A stretch of 10,348 nt of DNA, from NCBI GenBank assembly GCA_015057205.1, contig SVEW01000078.1:1-10348 (forward strand). The letters run 5' to 3'. Shown one piece after another: positions 1 to 6,255 of the stretch. Position 1 is the first letter of the stretch. Every line of letters begins with the position of its first letter. The notes under the pieces were generated by a model that did no database searches, had not been told where the DNA came from, and saw only the letters and a program-made list of their open reading frames with translations. The translations under genes were made by a program, and so were the position numbers. The stretch comes from Lachnospiraceae bacterium (GTDB lineage Bacteria > Bacillota > Clostridia > Lachnospirales > Lachnospiraceae).

Positions 1-461
1 CGATTATCGCGGACGGTGGAATTAAATTCTCCGGAGATATGACCAAGGCTTTAGCTGCCGGAGGTTCTGTATGTATGATGGGTAGCATGTTTGCCGGATG
101 CGATGAAGCCCCGGGCGAATTTGAATTATTCCAGGGTAGAAAATATAAAGTTTACCGTGGAATGGGCTCTATCGCAGCTATGGAAAACGGTAGCAAAGAC
201 CGTTACTTCCAGTCTGATGCTAAGAAATTAGTTCCGGAAGGTGTAGAAGGCCGTGTTGCTTACCGTGGTTCCGTAGAAGATACCATTTTCCAGTTGGTGG
301 GTGGTATTCGTTCCGGACTTGGTTACTGCGGAGCTCCAACCATCAAGGATTTACAGGAAACCGGTAAATTCGTTAAAATTTCCGCTGCTTCTTTGAAGGA
401 AAGTCATCCACATGACATTCATATTACGAAAGAAGCTCCAAACTATTCAACCGAAAGCTAA
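1..461 (+). CDS. guaB: IMP dehydrogenase GuaB, C-terminal part (5' end outside window)
   Basis: GuaB oxidises IMP to XMP with NAD+, the first committed step of GMP synthesis, in the cytosol. The frame is open from the left edge (first complete codon at position 3) and gives about 152 residues of a protein that is usually near 485. What is seen: IIADGGIKFSGDMTKALAAG, the end of the TIM barrel with the Asp-Gly-Gly phosphate-binding segment; MMGSMFAG, the second phosphate-binding Gly-Ser; YRGMGSIAAM; the flap segment EGVEGRVAYRG; and a C-terminal tail with ITKEAPNYS, as is typical of clostridial IMPDH. The catalytic-loop cysteine and any CBS domains lie upstream of the window. The first ATG in this frame (39) is internal and is not a start. 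The gene ends just before a hairpin terminator, so it is the last gene of its transcript. The identification is secure; only the upstream part is unknown. Confidence 0.96.
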   Translation, partial: IIADGGIKFSGDMTKALAAGGSVCMMGSMFAGCDEAPGEFELFQGRKYKVYRGMGSIAAMENGSKDRYFQSDAKKLVPEGVEGRVAYRGSVEDTIFQLVGGIRSGLGYCGAPTIKDLQETGKFVKISAASLKESHPHDIHITKEAPNYSTES

Positions 462-468
462 TTACAGG

Positions 469-504
469 GCGGCTGCATGGACAACATGTGGCCGCTGACT
501 TTTT
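469..504 (+). terminator. Rho-independent terminator of guaB
   Basis: An 11-bp stem, GCGGCTGCATG (469-479) with CATGTGGCCGC (485-495), contains two G-U pairs when read as RNA. The loop is GACAA. TGAC and a five-T run (500-504) follow. It begins eight bases after the guaB stop codon and separates guaB from the exporter gene. Confidence 0.85.
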
Positions 505-558
505 ATTCTCATTTTGCTACATCTTGGTATCCCCTTCTTACCACTTAGTCAAATCCTA

Positions 559-587
559 TTTACCCTGCCACTCCCCCCTGCTATACT
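559..587 (+). promoter_or_regulatory. Predicted sigma-A type promoter of the ABC exporter gene
   Basis: The -10 is TATACT (582-587), preceded by TG at 579-580, an extended -10. The -35 candidate TTTACC (559-564) matches TTGACA at four of six positions, with a 17-base spacer. Transcription would start near 594 and give a leader of about 34 bases. The leader stretch 590-608 contains no G and is rich in CA/CAA, so it should be unstructured. This is a prediction from consensus only. Confidence 0.6.
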
Positions 588-612
588 AGCCTCAACAACA
601 AACAACACACGT

Positions 613-620
613 AAGGGAGG
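613..620 (+). promoter_or_regulatory. Ribosome binding site fixing the exporter start at 628
   Basis: AAGGGAGG lies seven bases upstream of ATG 628. The reading frame can be extended upstream to a TTG at 514. That would place the promoter -10 and this Shine-Dalgarno inside the coding region, so 628 is preferred. Confidence 0.85.
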
Positions 621-627
621 GTATTTT

Positions 628-2310
628 ATGTTACATGAATTCTATCGAAACAACCGGTTAAACTTCTCGTTTTCCATCTTGGGGCAGGTGGTGATGGCAG
701 GATTTAGTATTCTGATTTCCTTCTTTTTGGGAGCCATTATCGATGCCATCCAGGCCGAAAGCCTCACACAGCTTACCCGCATCGGCTGGATGATTCTGAT
801 TTTCACCCCATGCTATCTTGTAAGCCATTGCCTGTGCAATCGCATCTTTGCAAGATTCATCCATAAAGGCCTGCGCCAGTATAAGGAAAAAGCATTTTCC
901 CGTCTTTGCGCAAAGACCCTGCAGGCCTTTACCTCGGAAAATACGGGCAGCTACTTATCAACCTTAACGAACGATATTACATCTATTGAGGAAAATTATC
1001 TTCATGCAACGGTCGATTTAGCGCTTCAAGTATTATTATTCTTCTCAGCTCTGGCGGTCATGGTATACCAAAGTCCGCTTTTGACCTTGGCAGTGATACT
1101 CCTTAGCACTCTGCCAATTTTGGTCTCCCTGCTAATGGGAAAAGGGCTGTCCACCAGAGAACGCAGGGTGTCTGACTTAAACGAGTCCTTCACCACGCAG
1201 ATGAAAGATTTATTAAATGGTTTTTCCGTCATCAAATGTTTTCAGGCGGAAAAACAGGTAACCCGCTTATTCCATGATAAAAATAGGCAATTGGAATCCG
1301 CCAAGGAAGACCGTCGCTGGTATTCCTCCTTAATTGAGGTTGTAAGCGCCACGGCCGGATGTACCATGCAGTTTGGCATTTTTCTCTTAGGTGCGTACCT
1401 TGCCATTCGCGGCCAGATTACCGGCGGCACCGTGATTATGTTCGTACAGCTTTGCAATTACTTAATCAACCCAATTCGCGTGGTGCCGACCTATCTTGCC
1501 AAACGCAAAGCCGCCAAAGCGCTGATAGTAAAACTGGATGAACTGCTTGCGCAAAACCAGGAGTCCGACGAAGAAAAAATGGACGCCCACTGTAACCATG
1601 CCATTTCCCTTTCGGATCTTGATTTTGGATATGACGAAGACCGTCCGGTGCTTCATGACATCAACTGTTCCTTCGAAAAAGGAAAAAGCTATGCCATCGT
1701 TGGCGGTTCCGGCTCCGGCAAGTCAACCTTACTTAACCTAATGATGGGCGGCTATCAAAATTATGACGGCTCCCTTGCCTTCGACGGCACCCAGGTGCGA
1801 GATTTGTCCACCGACAGCCTGTACCACTTAATGGGCCAGATTAGCCAGAATGTCTTTTTGTTTGACGACACCATTCGAAACAACATCACCATGTTCCGGG
1901 ATTTTCCGGAAGAAGAGGTTAGACGCGCCATTTCTCTTGCAGGTCTTGATGAAATCATCGCCGAACGCGGCGAAGACTACCGCTGCGGCGAAAACGGTGT
2001 CAACCTTTCCGGTGGCGAGCGCCAGCGTATTTCCATTGCCCGCAGCTTACTAAAGGGTTCCCAGGTGCTTCTTGTAGACGAAGCCACCTCAGCCCTTGAT
2101 AACGAAACCGCAAAGCATGTATCTTCTTCCATTCTGAATTTGAAAGATTTGACACGTATTGTGGTAACCCACCGTATGGAAGAATCCATTCTTTCCCGCT
2201 ATGACCGTATTTACGTTATGAAAAATGGTCATCTGTGCGAAGGCGGCACCTTCCGGGAATTGCTGGACAAAAAAGGACACTTTTACTCCCTATACATGGC
2301 AGCCAATTAA
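628..2310 (+). CDS. ABC exporter half-transporter (fused membrane and ATPase domains)
   Basis: A 560-residue type IV (MsbA/LmrA-like) ABC exporter subunit that uses ATP to move a substrate out across the cytoplasmic membrane; the substrate is unknown. Residues 1 to about 310 form the membrane domain, with six hydrophobic segments at roughly 14-40, 51-70, 130-147, 150-170, 240-260 and 264-288. The ATPase follows: A-loop Tyr335, Walker A GGSGSGKST at 359-367 (Lys365), Q-loop Gln407, signature LSGGERQ at 460-466, Walker B VLLVDE at 480-485 with catalytic Glu485, D-loop SALD, and H-loop His515. All catalytic residues are present, so it should be an active ATPase. Length is normal for a half-transporter, and no N-terminal C39 peptidase domain is seen. 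No partner half-transporter lies beside it, so it may work as a homodimer or pair with a subunit encoded elsewhere. It has its own promoter and terminator and so is probably monocistronic. Function beyond 'exporter' cannot be assigned. Confidence 0.93.
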   Translation: MLHEFYRNNRLNFSFSILGQVVMAGFSILISFFLGAIIDAIQAESLTQLTRIGWMILIFTPCYLVSHCLCNRIFARFIHKGLRQYKEKAFSRLCAKTLQAFTSENTGSYLSTLTNDITSIEENYLHATVDLALQVLLFFSALAVMVYQSPLLTLAVILLSTLPILVSLLMGKGLSTRERRVSDLNESFTTQMKDLLNGFSVIKCFQAEKQVTRLFHDKNRQLESAKEDRRWYSSLIEVVSATAGCTMQFGIFLLGAYLAIRGQITGGTVIMFVQLCNYLINPIRVVPTYLAKRKAAKALIVKLDELLAQNQESDEEKMDAHCNHAISLSDLDFGYDEDRPVLHDINCSFEKGKSYAIVGGSGSGKSTLLNLMMGGYQNYDGSLAFDGTQVRDLSTDSLYHLMGQISQNVFLFDDTIRNNITMFRDFPEEEVRRAISLAGLDEIIAERGEDYRCGENGVNLSGGERQRISIARSLLKGSQVLLVDEATSALDNETAKHVSSSILNLKDLTRIVVTHRMEESILSRYDRIYVMKNGHLCEGGTFRELLDKKGHFYSLYMAAN

Positions 2311-2320
2311 AGCTGCCCAC

Positions 2321-2362
2321 GAAAAAAGGTCTTGAGAACGCAACGCTCAAGACCTTCTTTTT
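2321..2362. terminator. Bidirectional terminator between convergent exporter and response regulator genes
   Basis: An 11-bp perfect stem, AAGGTCTTGAG (2326-2336) with CTCAAGACCTT (2346-2356), has a 9-base loop. On the + strand it is followed by CTTTTT. On the - strand the A-run at 2322-2327 supplies the U-tail. It therefore serves the exporter gene in one direction and the kinase/regulator operon in the other. The response regulator stop codon (2361-2363) touches its right edge. Confidence 0.85.
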
Positions 2363-2990
2363 ACTTATTTTTCCAGTAGTACACGGCTAATTGGGTTCGA
2401 TCCCGTAGTTCTAGTTTTTCAAGTATGATACTCAAATAATTACGCACCGTTCCCTCGGACAAACAAAGTTTTTCCGCAATTTCTTTATTGTTTAAGCCCT
2501 CGGCGATCTGCTCAATGATTTCCATTTCCTTTTCGGTAATGCCCTGCTCGGTAAAATCACAGGTCTCTTCCGTCTTTTGCTCCATCAACGCCGGAATACG
2601 TCCCATCACTTCGCCACCAAATACTGTCTGTCCACCGGCTACCGCCAACACCGCCGGCTCAATAGCCTCAAAATCCTGTTTCAAAATATAACCCTTTGCC
2701 CCGATGTTTAATGCCTTAACGATATATTCATCATCACGGAAGGTAGTGAGCAGTAAAATTTTCGCCTCAGAGTCCATTTTTAGAATTTCTTCTGCTGCAG
2801 ACAGTCCACTTCGTTGTTGCATCTGAATATCCATCAAAAGCACATCCGGTTTGTATTGCTTATATAATGCTATTGCCTCTTCACCATCGTTTCCAACGGC
2901 AATAACGGAAATATTTCCTCCATTCTCTAGAATTGTCTTTAATGAGATGGTCACCAACTGATCATCATCCACCAAAACCACTGTTTTCAT
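2361..2990 (-). CDS. Response regulator, NarL/FixJ family (LuxR-type HTH)
   Basis: A 209-residue cytosolic two-component response regulator. Residues 1 to about 120 are the receiver domain, with the acidic pocket Asp8-Asp9-Asp10, the phospho-acceptor Asp54 in LLMDIQM, the switch Thr82/Thr83 and conserved Lys104 in GYILK. After a linker, residues about 148-209 form a LuxR-type four-helix DNA-binding domain (ITEKEMEIIEQIAEGLNNKE, then IAEKLCLSEGTVRNYLSIIL). Length and layout are standard for NarL-family regulators. It follows the sensor kinase gene with a 12-base gap, and its RBS overlaps the kinase stop codon, so the two are co-transcribed and probably translationally coupled. The likely partner is that kinase (inferred from synteny and from HisKA_3/NarL pairing being the rule). 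The likely target is the divergent ABC-2 transporter promoter, and possibly its own promoter. Family assignment is firm; the target is inference. Confidence 0.95.
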   Translation of the reverse strand: MKTVVLVDDDQLVTISLKTILENGGNISVIAVGNDGEEAIALYKQYKPDVLLMDIQMQQRSGLSAAEEILKMDSEAKILLLTTFRDDEYIVKALNIGAKGYILKQDFEAIEPAVLAVAGGQTVFGGEVMGRIPALMEQKTEETCDFTEQGITEKEMEIIEQIAEGLNNKEIAEKLCLSEGTVRNYLSIILEKLELRDRTQLAVYYWKNK

Positions 2991-2998
2991 TGAATTAT

Positions 2999-3003
2999 CC
3001 CCC
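2999..3003 (-). promoter_or_regulatory. RBS of the response regulator, overlapping the kinase stop codon
   Basis: On the minus strand GGGGG lies eight bases before the ATG at 2990. Its first G is the last base of the kinase TAG stop. This supports translational coupling of the pair. Confidence 0.7.
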
Positions 3004-4079
3004 TATTTTAGTATTGTTATGGTAATTTGAAAACCATTTTCCGTCGAAATACGCAAAAATCCATGCAAGTTATCCACACGTTCGCGGATACCCGACAATC
3101 CCATTCCTCCGGTAAAATCTTTCGGAATATCCGTTCCATTGTCCGCAATGAAAAGGCTGTAAAACCCTGGATTTTCAAGGATTTTCAAAGTTACTTGATT
3201 GCCATTACTGTGCTTGACCGTGTTGTTTAAAGCCTCTTTTATGATGGCAAGAAATCCATACTTCATTTCGTTATCCACAGATTTATCCACAGCGTAGGAA
3301 AACTTTATTTCAAGAGTCGGAAAAGCCGCAATTAACTCTTTTATCCCTCTTTCCAAGTCAATGGATTCGTCATGCAAATCATGCACACTTTGCCGAATAT
3401 TGTTCATAGCCATATTCAAAGTTTCCTGTAATCCCTCTAATTGTTCCTTTAAAGCATTTTCCTTTGCTATGACCTTTAGCGCTCCGGTTTGTAAAATCGC
3501 ACGGGTCAGCATATGTCCTACATGATCGTGAATCTCTCGAGCAATACGGTTTCGTTCCTTCAGCGTGGCCATATGAATTTCCGCATTTTGTTGCTCTAGC
3601 AACGTACGATTTCGTTCTTTTAACAAAATAGAACTCTCCACACTATCATCTCTTAATTTGCGCATCCTTTCTTCCATGTCGCGGCATAGCCCTGTCTGTA
3701 ATGCCAGTCTCCAACTAATAATAGAAAGAACTACCACGTACATACAGATTTGTATACGTAGGGGATCCCCTGTTCCAATAAATTGGGTGACTAACACAAT
3801 CATGCCCAAAAGTATAAACTCATAATGTCTTTTTTTCATAACATCGTACATAATCAATGGCATAAAAGGCAAACATGCCCACCATTGAAACCCTGCAATG
3901 ATGTACACAGCAATCAATATTTCCTGTAAATATGGAATCCTATATTTTAGGTTTGGGATTAACGTAATGACTATGGCGCACAAACTTGAAAGCACCAATC
4001 CCTCTCCGGCTCCAAGAACTCCGGTTAAGACCATGCCGGAAAGCCATATAATCCCTTTATCCACTAACTCTTGTCTCAT
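3003..4079 (-). CDS. Sensor histidine kinase, HisKA_3 (NarX/DesK-type), polytopic membrane sensor
   Basis: A 358-residue sensor kinase. Residues about 10-127 hold five or six hydrophobic segments (about 10-42, 51-80, 86-102, 107-127) with very short connecting loops and no sizeable extracytoplasmic domain. It therefore probably senses within the membrane, as DesK- and LnrJ-type kinases do. A hydrophilic, probably coiled-coil linker (about 130-178) leads to the dimerisation/H-box REIHDHVGHML with phospho-acceptor His184; Asp185-xxx-His189 fits the phosphatase motif of this family. The HATPase_c domain (about 270-358) shows the N-box IIKEALNN (278-286), DNG at 313-315 and the glycine-rich GGMGLSGIRERV. 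All catalytic motifs are intact. The start at 4079 has GGAGG (4089-4093) nine bases upstream. It is the first gene of the kinase/regulator operon and diverges from the ABC-2 transporter operon. The ligand is unknown; a membrane-active compound is inferred from architecture and context. Confidence 0.94.
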   Translation of the reverse strand: MRQELVDKGIIWLSGMVLTGVLGAGEGLVLSSLCAIVITLIPNLKYRIPYLQEILIAVYIIAGFQWWACLPFMPLIMYDVMKKRHYEFILLGMIVLVTQFIGTGDPLRIQICMYVVVLSIISWRLALQTGLCRDMEERMRKLRDDSVESSILLKERNRTLLEQQNAEIHMATLKERNRIAREIHDHVGHMLTRAILQTGALKVIAKENALKEQLEGLQETLNMAMNNIRQSVHDLHDESIDLERGIKELIAAFPTLEIKFSYAVDKSVDNEMKYGFLAIIKEALNNTVKHSNGNQVTLKILENPGFYSLFIADNGTDIPKDFTGGMGLSGIRERVDNLHGFLRISTENGFQITITILK

Positions 4080-4100
4080 CTGTTTTATCCTCCATGACTA

Positions 4101-4129
4101 ATCATACCATGCAATATGACATTTGTCAC
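4101..4129 (-). promoter_or_regulatory. Predicted promoter of the kinase/regulator operon
   Basis: On the minus strand the -35 is GTGACA (complement of 4124-4129; five of six matches) and the -10 is TATGAT (complement of 4101-4106; five of six). The spacer is 17 bases and TG stands one base before the -10 (extended -10). The predicted start of transcription is near 4094, which leaves only about 15 bases of leader, just enough for the GGAGG site. Confidence 0.65.
4117..4128. promoter_or_regulatory. Inverted repeat, candidate operator for the response regulator
   Basis: TGACA-TT-TGTCA is a dyad with 5-base arms and a 2-base centre, lying in the divergent control region. Its right arm is inside the kinase promoter -35. 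Its centre lies about 65 bases upstream of the predicted transporter transcription start. A third TGACA copy stands at 4140-4144, 23 bases (about two helical turns) from the first. NarL-family regulators commonly bind short inverted repeats, so an operator role is reasonable. Because part of the repeat is also a near-consensus -35, chance symmetry cannot be excluded. Confidence 0.4.
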
Positions 4130-4152
4130 ATAAATCTTCTGACAATGCTCAC

Positions 4153-4181
4153 TAGGAATCCCCTTAGGATTTTTTTATAAT
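4153..4181 (+). promoter_or_regulatory. Predicted promoter of the ABC-2 transporter operon, weak -35
   Basis: A perfect -10 TATAAT lies at 4176-4181. At the correct 17-base distance the -35 position holds TAGGAA (4153-4158), only three of six matches. Transcription would start near 4188. A consensus -10 with a poor -35 fits a promoter that needs an activator, here presumably the neighbouring response regulator (inference). Confidence 0.55.
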
Positions 4182-4203
4182 AAGATCATCAAATGAAAGA
4201 AAC

Positions 4204-4210
4204 GGGGGAA
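4204..4210 (+). promoter_or_regulatory. RBS fixing the transporter ATPase start at 4217
   Basis: GGGGGAA ends six bases before ATG 4217. The frame also has an upstream ATG at 4193, but the bases before that one are only an AT-rich stretch that includes the predicted -10. Transcription would begin only about five bases ahead of it. Start 4217 is preferred. Confidence 0.8.
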
Positions 4211-4216
4211 CCACTT

Positions 4217-5161
4217 ATGTCGCATGTTATTGAAATTAATAACTTAGTAAAACGTTACAAAGAATTAGTGGCACTAGACCACTTTAATCTCACCATAGAA
4301 GAAGGTGAAATTTTTGGTTTGCTTGGTCCAAACGGTTCCGGCAAAACCACTACCATCAACTGTATTTTATCTTTGCTTTCTTACGATAAGGGAAGCATTA
4401 AAGTATTCGGCAAGGAAATGAAGCCAAACTCTTATAATCTTAAGAAAGACATCGGCGTCGTAATGCAAAACGTGGCCGTATTTGATGAACTAACCGTCTA
4501 CGAAAACATTGATTATTTCTGCGGTTTGTACATCAAGGACAAAAAACTCCGTAAACAGTATGTAGAAGAAGCCATTGATTTTGTGGAATTATCAGACTTC
4601 CGAAAATTCAAACCAAAGAAATTATCCGGCGGACTTTTAAGACGTCTAAACATTGCCTGCGGAATTGCCCACAAGCCAAAATTGATATTCTTCGATGAGC
4701 CTACGGTTGCCGTTGATCCGCAAAGCCGTAACAAAATCTTAGAAGGCATTCAAGAGCTGAACCGAAACGGAGCAACCATCGTCTACACTTCCCACTATAT
4801 GGAAGAAGTGGAGCAGATTTGTTCCCGCATCGTCATTATGGATAAAGGAAAAAGCCTGGCAATGGGTAGCAAAGAAGAATTAAAGGGTATGATTAACTGT
4901 ACGGAAAAAATCTCCGTAGAAGTCCTGAACTTATCCGAAGATTACATCACCAGGTTGCAACAGCTTCCGGACATTTACCAGGTAACCTATCAGGATAATC
5001 TCCTTAAGGTTTCCTTCCGGGGTGGTCGTCATAATATGATCCATGTTATGGATGTCTTATCCGATTATCCTGGAAATTTAGGAAAAATTTACTCAGAACT
5101 GCCAACATTAAACGATGTGTTCCTTGAAATCACCGGAACTGAATTACGAGATCATGCTTAG
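4217..5161 (+). CDS. ABC-2 type transporter ATP-binding protein (DrrA/LnrL-like)
   Basis: A 314-residue cytosolic ATPase that would power the two permeases encoded just downstream. The ATPase domain spans about residues 4-225: aromatic A-loop Tyr14, Walker A GPNGSGKTT at 37-45 (Lys43), Q-loop Gln84 in VVMQN, signature LSGGLLRR from 136, Walker B LIFFDE ending at Asp160-Glu161, D-loop AVD, and H-loop His193 in YTSHYMEEVEQ. The C-terminal roughly 90 residues form the extra domain typical of DrrA/CcmA-like ATPases (ISVEVLNL...EITGTEL). Catalytic residues are intact. The signature has Leu where many family members have Gln or Met, a tolerated variation. The downstream permease RBS overlaps its stop codon (TAG at 5159-5161), giving a tight operon. 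The same order (ATPase, permease, permease) occurs in B. subtilis lnrLMN. The substrate is inferred to be a membrane-active toxic compound and is not shown by the sequence. Confidence 0.94.
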   Translation: MSHVIEINNLVKRYKELVALDHFNLTIEEGEIFGLLGPNGSGKTTTINCILSLLSYDKGSIKVFGKEMKPNSYNLKKDIGVVMQNVAVFDELTVYENIDYFCGLYIKDKKLRKQYVEEAIDFVELSDFRKFKPKKLSGGLLRRLNIACGIAHKPKLIFFDEPTVAVDPQSRNKILEGIQELNRNGATIVYTSHYMEEVEQICSRIVIMDKGKSLAMGSKEELKGMINCTEKISVEVLNLSEDYITRLQQLPDIYQVTYQDNLLKVSFRGGRHNMIHVMDVLSDYPGNLGKIYSELPTLNDVFLEITGTELRDHA

Positions 5162-5165
5162 GAGG
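5160..5165 (+). promoter_or_regulatory. RBS deciding the first permease start (5173 rather than 5167)
   Basis: AGGAGG overlaps the ATPase stop codon. It is one base from ATG 5167, too close to initiate well, and seven bases from the in-frame ATG 5173, which is optimal. The shorter start is therefore chosen; the two differ by only Met-Lys. Confidence 0.75.
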
Positions 5166-5172
5166 GATGAAA

Positions 5173-6255
5173 ATGTTTACCCATTATTTACGATATAATC
5201 TCCTGACAATGCTTCGCAAAAAAGAAGTAATTTTCTGGACACTTATATTTCCAATTGCGTTATCAACCTTCATGTTCGCCGCTTTTGGACACGTAAACGA
5301 AACCACGGAAATGGCAAAACCCGTTCCGGTTGTGGTTATCAACGAACAGGAAGATCCTGCTTTCACACAGGTCCTTGAAATGGTTTCTACGGGCAAAAAA
5401 CCGCTTCTCGACATCAAAGATATGTCCGAAAGCAAAGCCAAAAAAGCATTGAAAGACGGCGACATTGTTGGAATTTATTATGTACGTGACACCATAACCT
5501 TAACGGTTAAGGGAAATGAATTAAAAGAAACCGTGCTCAGCAGTTTTCTCGACCAATACTTACAGCGTCGAGAAACCATGACCATGAACGATGTGAATGC
5601 CTGTCGGGAACGCATTACTTCCCATGGAAACCAGGATAATTTGATTTCCTATTTTTACGCAATATTAGCTATGGGGTGTTTGTTCGCATCCTTCAACGGT
5701 GTTGACCGCTTACAAGGTTTGCAGGCTAATTTATCAACCCTTGGTGCTCGCCGCGGGGTTGCCCCAACACCGAAATCCATTATCATTTTTTCCGAGTTTT
5801 TGGCCGGATTACTATTACAATTTACCGTGTCCATTATCGGATTCCTGTATATGTGGAAGGTTCTGGGAATTCAGTTCGGTGACCGCACCTTGGAAATGAT
5901 ACCGATTCTATTCTTAGGTTGCGCCTGCGGATTATCCCTTGGCATCTTCATCGGTGCCTTGAAGATACCACGTACCTTCGGCGGAAAAATGGGGTTAACC
6001 GTATCCCTCAGTATGCTACTCTCCGTTGCGGATGATTTATGCGCACCAAATGTACGTATTATGATTGAACACCATCTGCCGATTATCAACCGTCTAAATC
6101 CGGCAGCTTTGATTTCCGATGCGTTCTACGCATTAGGTATTTACGAGACCAACACACGTTACCTTACGAACCTGTGTTACTTGGGCGGCATTACGCTTTT
6201 CTTATGTGTCGCAAGTTACCTTATGATAAGGAGGAACCGTTATGCAAGTTTATAA
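5173..6255 (+). CDS. ABC-2 type transporter permease, first subunit
   Basis: A 360-residue integral membrane subunit of an ABC-2 transporter. A short basic cytoplasmic N-terminus (MLRKKE) precedes TM1 at about 19-38. A long hydrophilic region of about 115 residues (40-155) follows, probably outside the membrane. Then come five predicted membrane segments at about 157-177, 203-227, 241-262, 270-286 and 333-352, ending in a basic tail (MIRRNRY). This one-plus-five layout with a large loop after TM1 is the hallmark of the ABC2_membrane_3 family (YhgE/LnrM/LnrN-like). There is no fused ATPase; energy would come from the ATPase encoded immediately upstream. The last 14 bases overlap the next permease gene, so the two subunits are probably made in equal amounts and form a heterodimeric channel. 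Substrate not deducible. Confidence 0.9.
   Translation: MFTHYLRYNLLTMLRKKEVIFWTLIFPIALSTFMFAAFGHVNETTEMAKPVPVVVINEQEDPAFTQVLEMVSTGKKPLLDIKDMSESKAKKALKDGDIVGIYYVRDTITLTVKGNELKETVLSSFLDQYLQRRETMTMNDVNACRERITSHGNQDNLISYFYAILAMGCLFASFNGVDRLQGLQANLSTLGARRGVAPTPKSIIIFSEFLAGLLLQFTVSIIGFLYMWKVLGIQFGDRTLEMIPILFLGCACGLSLGIFIGALKIPRTFGGKMGLTVSLSMLLSVADDLCAPNVRIMIEHHLPIINRLNPAALISDAFYALGIYETNTRYLTNLCYLGGITLFLCVASYLMIRRNRYASL

Noticed and set aside
514..627. N-terminal extension of the exporter to a TTG at 514
   Set aside because: It would contain the predicted promoter and the Shine-Dalgarno, and the extra residues do not look like a membrane protein start with its own RBS.
628..2310. Exporter as a bacteriocin or RiPP processing-export protein
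   Set aside because: There is no N-terminal C39 peptidase domain, and no short precursor gene or modification enzyme in the window.
4157..4176. Terminator-like AATCC-CCTTA-GGATT hairpin followed by a T-run upstream of the transporter ATPase
   Set aside because: The stem is only five base pairs, and the predicted transcript starts downstream of it, near 4188. No plus-strand gene upstream needs it. The T-run is better explained as the AT-rich flank of the -10.
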